Position numbers and translations under genes: made by a program. Below are positions 25,960 to 33,612 of a stretch of 64,000 nucleotides of DNA, piece by piece. The DNA is from Nitratidesulfovibrio sp. SRB-5 (lineage in GTDB: Bacteria > Desulfobacterota > Desulfovibrionia > Desulfovibrionales > Desulfovibrionaceae). Within the stretch, counting starts at the first letter, position 1, and each line of letters opens with the position of its first letter. Where the stretch lies: the NCBI RefSeq assembly GCF_019931275.1, contig NZ_JAIOTY010000002.1, forward strand, positions 1,452,631-1,516,630. Reading direction: 5' to 3'. The notes beneath the pieces are model-generated. The model was not told where the DNA came from. It was given only the letters and a program-made list of their open reading frames with translations, and did not search any database.

Positions 25960-28900
25960 CTATACCTTGACCACGTTGACCATGAACGCCTTGTATTCCG
26001 GCGTCATGGAGTTGGCGTCGCCCACCGTGGGAGTGAGCAGGTTGGCACTGTCGCCGTTGTCGGCGGGGAAGCGCCAGCCGTAGTTGTAAGGCATGCCCAC
26101 CTGATGCAGCGTCTTGCCGTTGACCAGGAAGGGACGGAAGCGCGGCGTGACCATGGCCACGCACTCCAGCTTGCCGCGTGCCGATTCCACGCGCACCTTG
26201 TCGCCGTTCTTGATGCCCTTTTCCTTGGCCAGTTCCTCGCTCATTTCCACGTACGCCTGGGGCATGGCCTCGGTAAGCCACGATTGCCAGCGGGTGAAGG
26301 CGCCGGTGCACCAGTGCTCGGTGGACGAGTAGGTGGTCATGACGATGGGGAAGCGCGCGTCGGCGCTGGCCACCATGTCCTTGTCGCTCTTGTACAGCAG
26401 GATGGCGGGGTTGTTCTGCTGCGGTGACATCAGGTTCTTGGCCAGCGGGCTTTCCAGCGGTTCGTAGTGTTCCGGGAAGGGGCCGTCGCCAAGACCCGGC
26501 CCGAACAGGGAGCTGACCCCGTCGGGCTTCATGATGAACGGCAGCTTGCCGCCTTCCGCCGCCAGCGGCGGCGGGGCGCCATCGGGCACGTCGCCCACCC
26601 ACTTGCCGTCCTTCCATTCCAGCACGGCGCGCTTGGGGTTGTAGGGCTTTCCGCTGGGGTCGCACGAGGCGCGGTTGTACAGCACCCGGCGGTTCACCGG
26701 CCAGGCGAACGACCATTCCGGGTACAGGCCAAGGCCCGTGGGGTCTGCCTTGCCGCGCCGCTGCATCAGGTTCTTGCCATCCTGGGCAAAGCTGCCCGCG
26801 CAGATCCAGTTGCCCGACGAGGTGCTTCCGTCGGCCTGCAACAGGGCGAACGAGGGCACGCAGTCTCCCTTCTTGTACTGCTTGCCGCCGATTTCCACGT
26901 CGGCCAGGAAGTAGCCGTTGATGAGCTTGGCCACCTTCTCCGCGTCGTAGCCGCCCTTATCGGCCAGACCGTCGGAGGTCATGTTCAGGATGGGGTCGGG
27001 GAAGGTTCCGCCTTCCTTTTTGTACAGTTCCTTGAGCTTGTTCTGGATGCGGATGATGGCTTCACCCGCGTAGATGCAGTCGCCGGGGGCCTTGGTGGCC
27101 TCGTAGCGCCACTGTATCCAGCGGCCGCTGTTGGTCTGGCTGCCAGCCTTTTCGACGGAGGCAGAGGCGGGCAGCAGGAAGACCTCGGTTTTCACCTTGG
27201 CGGGGTCCATGCCCGGTCCCTTCCAGAATGACGCCGTCTCGTTGTCGAAGATGTTCAGGTGCACCATCCAGTCCAGCTTGGCGAAGGCGGCGCGCACCTT
27301 GTTCGAGTTGGGGATGCTGCACGCGGGGTTCTGCCCGAACACGGTCATGCCCTTGATCTTGCCCGCGTACATCACGTCGAACAGGGTCATGACCGAGTAG
27401 TCCTTGCCGTCGTCGGCCTTGGGCACCCAGGCGTAGCCGAACTCGTTGTCCTTGGTGGCGGCATCGCCATACCATGACTTCAGCAGGCTTATCGCGTACT
27501 TGCCGTAGTTGGACTGCCAGTTGACGGATTTGGCTTCCGTGGTCGAGGGGGTAAGCTTCTTGACGTACGATTCCAGCGTCTGCTGCGAGGTGCGCGGGGC
27601 CGAAAGATAGCCCGGCAGGTAGTGGTACAGCAGGGCGTGGTCCGTGGACCCCTGCACGTTGGGTTCGCCGCGCAGCGCGTTGACGCCGCCGCCGCACACC
27701 CCGATGTTGCCCAGCAGCAACTGGACGATGGCCAGGGCGCGGATGTTCTGCACCCCCACGGTGTGGTGGGTCTGCCCCAGGGCATACATGACGGTGCCCG
27801 CGCGGTCCTTGGTGCCGGTGGACGAGAACATCTCGTACACGGTCTTCAGGTCCTTTTCGGGCGTGCCGGTGATGGAAGAGACCTTCTTCAGGTCGTAGCG
27901 GGCGTAGTGCGCCTTCAGCAACTGGTAGACGCAACGCGGGTTCTTCAGCGTCTCGTCGCGCAGGATGATGCCACTGGCATCCTTCTGGTAGGACCAGGTG
28001 GCCTTGTCGTAGCCGCGCTTATCCGCGTCGTAGCCGGTGAACAGCCCGTCCTTGAAGCCGAACTTGCCGTCCACCAGGAACGGGGCGTTGGTGTAGTTGA
28101 CCACGTAATCGTGGAATATCTTGTTGTTGTCGATGATGTACTTGATCATCCCGCCAAGGAAGGCGATGTCCGTGCCCGAGCGCAGGGGGGCGTAGAAATC
28201 GGCCTTGGACGAGGTGCGCGTGAAGCGCGGGTCCACGTGGATCAGCTTGGCGCCCCTTTCCTTGGCGCGCATCACCCACTTGAAGGATATGGGGTGGTTT
28301 TCGGCAGCGTTGCTGCCCTGAATGAGAATGCAATCACTGTGCTGGATGTCGATCCAGTGATTGGTCATCGCGCCGCGTCCGAACGACTCTGCCAGAGCCG
28401 GTACGGTGGGGCCGTGTCAGACCCGGGCCTGGTGGTCTATGTACACCAGGCCGAGAGACCGCGCCCAGGCGGTGATGCTCCAGCATTCCTCGTTGTCAAG
28501 GTTGGAACTGCCCATGTGGGCAAGGGTTTCCAGCCGGTTGACCACCTGTCCCGCCGCGTTCTGGGTGATGAAGGATTTGTCGCGCTCTTCCTTCATCAGC
28601 CGCGCGATGCGGTCGATGGCCCAGTCCCAGCTCTTTTCTTCCCACTTGTCCGAGTTGGGGGCGCGGTACATCACCTTGGTCAGGCGGTGTTCGTTGGCCT
28701 CGGTGGTCTGGAACATGCCCGCACCCTTGGCGCACAGCGAACCTTCGCTCACCGGGTGCTCGGGATCGCCCTCGATGTTGATGATCTTGCCGGTCTTCTC
28801 GTCGGTGGCGCAGATCAGGCCGCACCCCACCGAACAGTAGCAGCACACAGACGTGGTCTGCCTGGCGCTTTTCAGGCGGTCGATCTTCTTGATCTCGTCC

Positions 28901-28998
28901 GCCCACGCCTCGATGGGCACGAGATCGACGCCCAGCCCGCACAGAGCGACACCCGCCCCAAGCACACAGGACATCTTCAGGAATTGTCGTCTTCGCAT
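25960..28998 (-). CDS. fdhA: Formate dehydrogenase catalytic subunit FdhA, selenoprotein (FdhAB type)
   Basis: A 1012-residue catalytic subunit with selenocysteine 194 encoded by TGA at 28419-28417 (context ARV-Sec-HGPTVPA). The N-terminus MRRRQFLKMS is a Tat signal, followed by CCYCSVGC for the [4Fe-4S] cluster. Downstream SFGRGAMTNHWIDIQ and the rest of the molybdopterin-binding domains match the first fdhA closely. It is followed 10 bases later by fdhB. The enzyme would oxidise formate in the periplasm with a W or Mo bis-MGD cofactor. Two diverged but complete copies suggest different metal preference or growth conditions rather than simple redundancy. Confidence 0.96.
28384..28400 (-). 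promoter_or_regulatory. SECIS-like hairpin of second fdhA
   Basis: The same 17 bases as in the first fdhA (CGGCTCTGGCAGAGTCG on the mRNA strand), at the same distance from the UGA, although flanking third-codon positions differ. Conservation of the stem supports selection on RNA structure. Confidence 0.7.
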
Positions 28999-29169
28999 TC
29001 CGGCAACCTCCTTGGATCAAGCTGCGCGGTCCGGCCCCGTCGCGCCGGTTCGCACCCCTGCCGGAGGGGGCTGGCTGCGGCGGACCATGCGCCGTGTCCG
29101 CATGGTGAGTTTGGGCCAAGCGTAGCAGGTCTGTGAAGGGTGGTAATGATAAGTTCAATAAAATCAGCG

Positions 29170-29187
29170 GTTAGGCATAGCATATGC
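29170..29187 (-). promoter_or_regulatory. Conserved block upstream of second fdh operon
   Basis: gttaggcatagcatatgc, 15 of 18 identical to 23520-23537, about 172 bases upstream of the fdhA start. Contains GCATATGC. Confidence 0.5.
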
Positions 29188-29224
29188 ATTCGTTTTGGCA
29201 CCACTCGCGCGTTATGTATGTTGC

Positions 29225-29250
29225 TTTTAGTTTGTTATGGTTGGTTTTGC
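29225..29250 (-). promoter_or_regulatory. Second conserved block upstream of second fdh operon
   Basis: ttttagtttgttatgg followed by ttggttttgc parallels 23596-23619. The spacing to the first block is 37 bases here against 58 in the other leader. Confidence 0.4.
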
Positions 29251-29603
29251 GCCAATAATAGCCGTGTTGAGGTATTATTGGTTATCGAGTGTCGTAATAT
29301 TGTGCCATTCCAACCGGCAATGATGATTCTTTTTGTGGTGAACGAGCGTTTACGTCAGGATGATGTGTACATACTCCGAGGTGTTAGCCGTGGTTTGAGT
29401 GCGCACTCACTACAACATCCCGTCATGTTTGAATTAACACGCGTTGTGCGTTGACCGTGACATGTCAGGGCTGATACATATGCACACTAGGAGTGCCTGC
29501 ATACCCAGTCCGGCCATGCCCTTCTCTTTGCGTCCGAGGGGGCTCCACACACGACTGCGGCAACGCCGGAATGCTGCCTGTCCCTTCACGGGAGCAGAAG
29601 CAC

Positions 29604-30647
29604 ATGCAAGGTCACGAGCACGGTCTTTCGATTGTCCCGGTCCACGAAGCCGTGGGCATGATGCTGTGTCACGACATGACGCGCATCATCCCCGGCGTTG
29701 AAAAGGGGCCGGGGTTCCGCAAGGGGCACATCATCGCCCCAGGGGACATCCCCCTCCTTCTGCAAATGGGGAAGGAGCACGTCTACGCCCTGCGCCTTGG
29801 CGCGGGCCAACTGCATGAAGACGATGCCGCCATGCGTCTGGCGCGCCTTGTCGGCGGTGCGGGTGTGGCCCCGGAAGCCAGGTGCGAGGGGCGGGTCAAC
29901 CTTGTCGCCGAACACGACGGGCTGTTGCGCGTCGATGTTCCCGCCCTTGGCCGTCTGAACGGCCTGGGCGAACTTGCCGTGTCCACGCTGCACGGCCTGT
30001 GCGCGGTGCGCGCGGGCCAGATGGTGGCGGGCATGCGCGTCATCCCCCTCATTGTCCACGAACAACTGCTGCACGAAGCGGAACACGCCCTTGCGGGTGC
30101 GCCCGTGGTTTCCGTGCTGCCCTTTCGCCGTGCCCGCGTGGGCATGGTGACCACCGGCAGCGAGGTGTTCCACGGTCGCATCCAGGACAAGTTCGGCCCC
30201 GTGGTGCGCCGCAAGTTTGCCGAACTCGGCAGCGAGGTGGTGCGCCAGGTGCTGGTGGCCGACGACCGTGACGCCACGGCCCGGGCCATCCGCGAACTGG
30301 TGGACGAGGGGGCGGACATGGTCGTCGTCACCGGCGGCATGTCCGTGGACCCCGACGACCAGACCCCGGCGGGCATCAGGGCCGCCGGGGCGCGCGTCGT
30401 CGCATACGGGGCCCCGGTGCTGCCGGGCTCCATGTTCATGCTGGCGTATCTCGGCGAGGTGCCCGTCATGGGCCTTCCCGGGTGTGTCATGTATCACCGG
30501 GCGTCGATCTTCGACCTCGTGGCGCCCCGGCTGCTGGCCGGGCTTGCCGTCACGCGGGAGGACATCATCGCGCTCGGTCATGGCGGCCTGTGCCTCGGCT
30601 GCCAGGAATGCCGGTATCCCGCCTGCCCGTTCGGCAAGGGCGCGTAG
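29604..30647 (+). CDS. Molybdopterin-binding (MoeA/MoaB-like) protein
   Basis: A 347-residue protein whose central part is a MoaB/Mog molybdopterin-binding fold: VGMVTTGSEVFHG, VVVTGGMSVDPDDQTP and VMGLPGCVMYH are the usual motifs for binding and adenylylating or metalating molybdopterin. The N-terminus (SIVPVHEAVGMMLCHDMT) resembles the MoeA start, but the full MoeA domain set is not evident. The C-terminus carries CLGCQECRYPACPFGKGA, a four-Cys motif that may bind metal. GGAG lies about 9 bases before the ATG at 29604. It sits 137 bases before mop, so a role in providing its cofactor is likely. Confidence 0.88.
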   Translation: MQGHEHGLSIVPVHEAVGMMLCHDMTRIIPGVEKGPGFRKGHIIAPGDIPLLLQMGKEHVYALRLGAGQLHEDDAAMRLARLVGGAGVAPEARCEGRVNLVAEHDGLLRVDVPALGRLNGLGELAVSTLHGLCAVRAGQMVAGMRVIPLIVHEQLLHEAEHALAGAPVVSVLPFRRARVGMVTTGSEVFHGRIQDKFGPVVRRKFAELGSEVVRQVLVADDRDATARAIRELVDEGADMVVVTGGMSVDPDDQTPAGIRAAGARVVAYGAPVLPGSMFMLAYLGEVPVMGLPGCVMYHRASIFDLVAPRLLAGLAVTREDIIALGHGGLCLGCQECRYPACPFGKGA

Positions 30648-30784
30648 CCCCGCCGGACCGGCAGCACGGGAGGGGCGGCGGCCAGCCGCCCATGCAGGGA
30701 AGGGCGAATCACTCGCCCGCGACGGAAAGGGCGGCATGCCCGCCCGCGCAACATGCAACGGACAGATCCACGGAGGCCAGGCTC

Positions 30785-33502
30785 ATGATCAACAAGCATT
30801 TCATCGTCAACGGCATACCCCGCAACCTTGTCGTCGATCCGGAAGCGACGCTGGCGGACGTGCTGCGCGGACAGTTGCTGCTCACCGGCGTCAAGGTGGG
30901 CTGCGGCGAAGGCCAGTGCGGCGCGTGCAGTGTCATCCTTGACGGCAAGGTGGTCCGCTCGTGCGCGTACAAGATGCGCCGCCTGCCCGACGGGGCCTCG
31001 GTGACCACCATCGAAGGCGTGGGCAGCCCCGACTGCCTGCACCCGCTGCAACTGGCGTGGACGGCCCACGGCGGCGCGCAGTGCGGCTTCTGCACGCCGG
31101 GCTTCATCGTTTCGGCCAGGCAGTTGCTGGAAGAAAACAAGAACCCCAGCCGCGACGACGTGCGCGACTGGTTCCAGAAGCACCGCAACGTCTGCCGCTG
31201 CACCGGCTACAAGCCTCTGGTCGATGCGGTCATGGACGCCGCCAAGGTGCTGCGCGGCGAGATGAGTGCCGACGACCTCTGCTTCAAGATTCCCGCCGAT
31301 GGCCGCATCTGGGGATCGAAGTACCCCCGCCCCTCCGCCATTGCCAAGGTAACGGGCACCTGCGACTACGGTGCGGACCTTGGCCTGAAGATGCCCTCCG
31401 ATGCGCTGCACCTTGCGTTGGTGCAGGCGGAAGTGTCGCACGCGAAAATCCTGTCCATCGACACCTCCGAAGCGATGAAGATGCCCGGCGTGCACAGCGT
31501 GCTCACCCACAAGGACGTCAAGGGCAAGAACCGCATCACCGGCCTGATCACCTTCCCCTCCAACAAGGGCGACGGCTGGGACCGGCCCATCCTGTGCGAC
31601 GAGAAGGTGTTCCAGTACGGTGACGCCCTGGCTATCGTGTGCGCCGACAGCGAAAAGCACGCCCGCGCCGCCGCCGAAAAGGTGAAGGTGCAGCTGGAAG
31701 AACTGCCCGCCTACATGAGCGCCCCGGCGGCCATGGCTGAAGACGCCATGGAAATCCATCCCGGCACGCCCAACGTGTACTTCATCCAGAACATCGCCAA
31801 GGGCGCGGACACCAAGCCCGTCTTCGACGGGGCCGACGTGGTGGTGGAAGGCGACTACTACGTGGGCCGCCAGCCGCACCTGCCCATCGAGCCGGACGTG
31901 GGCTTTGCCTACACCGACGGCGAAGGGCGCCTGGTCATCCACTCCAAGTCCATCGGCCTGCACCTGCACCTGTACATGATCGCCCCCGGCCTTGGCATCG
32001 AGCCTGAAAAGATCGTCATGGTGCAGAACCCGGCGGGCGGCACCTTCGGCTACAAGTTCAGCCCCACCATGGAAGCCCTGGTGGGCGTGGCGGCCATGGC
32101 CACCGGGCGTCCGGTGCACCTGCGCTACAACTACCGCCAGCAGCAGAACTACACCGGCAAGCGTTCGCCGTTCTTCTTCAACGTGCGCTACGCCGCCGAC
32201 AAGACCGGCAAGATCAAGGCCATGGAAACCGACTGGACCGTGGACCACGGCCCTTACTCCGAGTTCGGCGACCTTTTGACCCTGCGCGGCGCGCAGTTCG
32301 CCGGGGCGGGCTACGGCATCGAGAGCATCCGGGGCCAGGGCCGCACGGTGTGCACCAACCACGCCTGGGGTTCGGCCTTCCGCGGCTACGGCGCGCCGGA
32401 AAGCGAGTTCCCGTCCGAAGTGCTGATGGACGAACTGGCCGAAAAGCTGGGCATGGACCCGCTGGAACTGCGCTACATCAACGTGTACCGCAAGGGCGAC
32501 ACCAACCCCACCGGGCAGGATCCGGAAGTGTACAGCCTGCCGGAAATGATCGACATCCTGCGGCCCAAGTACAAGGCGGCGCTGGATGCGGCCAAGGCAG
32601 GTTCCACGGCGGCGGTCAAGAAGGGCGTGGGCGTTGCCGTGGGCGTGTACGGCTGCGGCCTTGACGGGCCGGACACCTCGGAATGCGATGCCGAACTGAA
32701 CCCCGACGGCACCGTGACCATCTACAACTGCTGGGAAGACCACGGCCAGGGCGCGGACATGGGCACCCTGGGCACCGCCCACGAGGCGCTGCGTCCGCTG
32801 GGCATCGCCCCGCAGAACATCCGCCTGGTGCTCAACGACACCAGCAAGGCTCCCAACAGCGGCCCGGCGGGCGGCAGCCGGTCGCAGTACGTCACCGGCA
32901 ACGCCGTGCGCGTGGCCTGCGAAAACCTGGTGGAAGCCATGCGCAAGCCCGGCGGCTTCCGCACCTACCAGGAAATGGTGGATGAAAAGATCGCCACCAA
33001 GCATCGCGGCGCCTGGACGGCGGCGGGCACCCACTGCGACGAAAACGCGCAGGGCAAGCCCTTCACCGCGTACATGTACGGCGTGTTCATGGCCGAAGTG
33101 ACCGTGGAGGTCGCCACCGGCAAGACCACCGTGGACAAGCTGACCATGGTGGCCGACATCGGCAAGATCAACAACAAGCTGCTGGTTGACGGCCAGCTGT
33201 ACGGCGGGTTGGCCCAGGGCATCGGCCTGGCCCTGTCCGAAGACTACGAAGACCTCAAGAAGCACGCCACCATGGCGGGCGCGGGCGTTCCGTACATCAA
33301 GGACATTCCCGACAACATCGAACTGATCTACGTGGAAACCCCGCGCGGCGACGGCCCGTTCGGCGCGTCGGGCGTGGGCGAACTGCCGCTCACCGTGCCG
33401 CATGCGGCCATCATCAACGGCATCCACAAGGCGTGCGGCGTGCGCATCCGTCACCTGCCCGCCCTGCCGGAAAAGGTGCTGGCGGGCCTGAAGGGCGCGT
33501 AA
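30785..33502 (+). CDS. mop: Aldehyde oxidoreductase, molybdenum iron-sulfur (Mop)
   Basis: A 905-residue xanthine-oxidase-family enzyme almost collinear with D. gigas Mop (907 residues). The plant-type [2Fe-2S] cysteines are C40, C45, C48 and C60; the second cluster uses C100, C103, C137 and C139, as I recall for D. gigas. The molybdenum domain ends with GASGVGELPL, whose Glu (about 866) is the catalytic base. It oxidises aldehydes to acids with a molybdopterin cytosine dinucleotide cofactor and has no FAD domain. No signal peptide. GGAGG lies upstream of the ATG at 30785. The following genes include XdhC- and MocA-like proteins expected to finish its cofactor. Confidence 0.97.
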   Translation: MINKHFIVNGIPRNLVVDPEATLADVLRGQLLLTGVKVGCGEGQCGACSVILDGKVVRSCAYKMRRLPDGASVTTIEGVGSPDCLHPLQLAWTAHGGAQCGFCTPGFIVSARQLLEENKNPSRDDVRDWFQKHRNVCRCTGYKPLVDAVMDAAKVLRGEMSADDLCFKIPADGRIWGSKYPRPSAIAKVTGTCDYGADLGLKMPSDALHLALVQAEVSHAKILSIDTSEAMKMPGVHSVLTHKDVKGKNRITGLITFPSNKGDGWDRPILCDEKVFQYGDALAIVCADSEKHARAAAEKVKVQLEELPAYMSAPAAMAEDAMEIHPGTPNVYFIQNIAKGADTKPVFDGADVVVEGDYYVGRQPHLPIEPDVGFAYTDGEGRLVIHSKSIGLHLHLYMIAPGLGIEPEKIVMVQNPAGGTFGYKFSPTMEALVGVAAMATGRPVHLRYNYRQQQNYTGKRSPFFFNVRYAADKTGKIKAMETDWTVDHGPYSEFGDLLTLRGAQFAGAGYGIESIRGQGRTVCTNHAWGSAFRGYGAPESEFPSEVLMDELAEKLGMDPLELRYINVYRKGDTNPTGQDPEVYSLPEMIDILRPKYKAALDAAKAGSTAAVKKGVGVAVGVYGCGLDGPDTSECDAELNPDGTVTIYNCWEDHGQGADMGTLGTAHEALRPLGIAPQNIRLVLNDTSKAPNSGPAGGSRSQYVTGNAVRVACENLVEAMRKPGGFRTYQEMVDEKIATKHRGAWTAAGTHCDENAQGKPFTAYMYGVFMAEVTVEVATGKTTVDKLTMVADIGKINNKLLVDGQLYGGLAQGIGLALSEDYEDLKKHATMAGAGVPYIKDIPDNIELIYVETPRGDGPFGASGVGELPLTVPHAAIINGIHKACGVRIRHLPALPEKVLAGLKGA

Positions 33503-33517
33503 GACGCAAGGAAAACG

Positions 33518-33556
33518 GCCCCGGGGTGGACGCGCTCCGCCCCGGGGCATCATTTT
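33518..33556 (+). terminator. Hairpin between mop and the accessory genes (partial terminator or attenuator)
   Basis: A stem of about 13 bp (33518-33530 with 33536-33548, one G-T pair) with a 5-base loop is followed by ATCATTTT. The next gene starts 57 bases later in the same direction, so partial termination would let mop be expressed above its accessory genes. Confidence 0.55.
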
Positions 33557-33612
33557 CGGGGCCGTGCGGATGCCGCACGGTCCGCACGTGAGGCCAGCAG
33601 AGGGAGCACGGC

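Larger units (their letters stand above)
28999..29603. other. Divergent regulatory region between fdhA and the MoeA-like gene
   Basis: No gene. It is AT-rich from about 29140 to 29470, unlike the flanking coding DNA, and must hold promoters for fdhA (-) and the molybdopterin-binding gene (+). Conserved fdh blocks lie at 29170-29187 and 29225-29250. On the + strand TTGACC at 29451 and a perfect palindrome TGACATGTCA (29459-29468) could belong to the mop-cluster promoter, but no good -10 is evident. Confidence 0.55.

Noticed and set aside
29205-29222. Sigma-54 promoter upstream of the MoeA-like gene (TTGGCAC ... GC)
   Set aside because: GG and GC spacing fits, but the -12 element lacks TTGC and it lies 380 bases from the gene.
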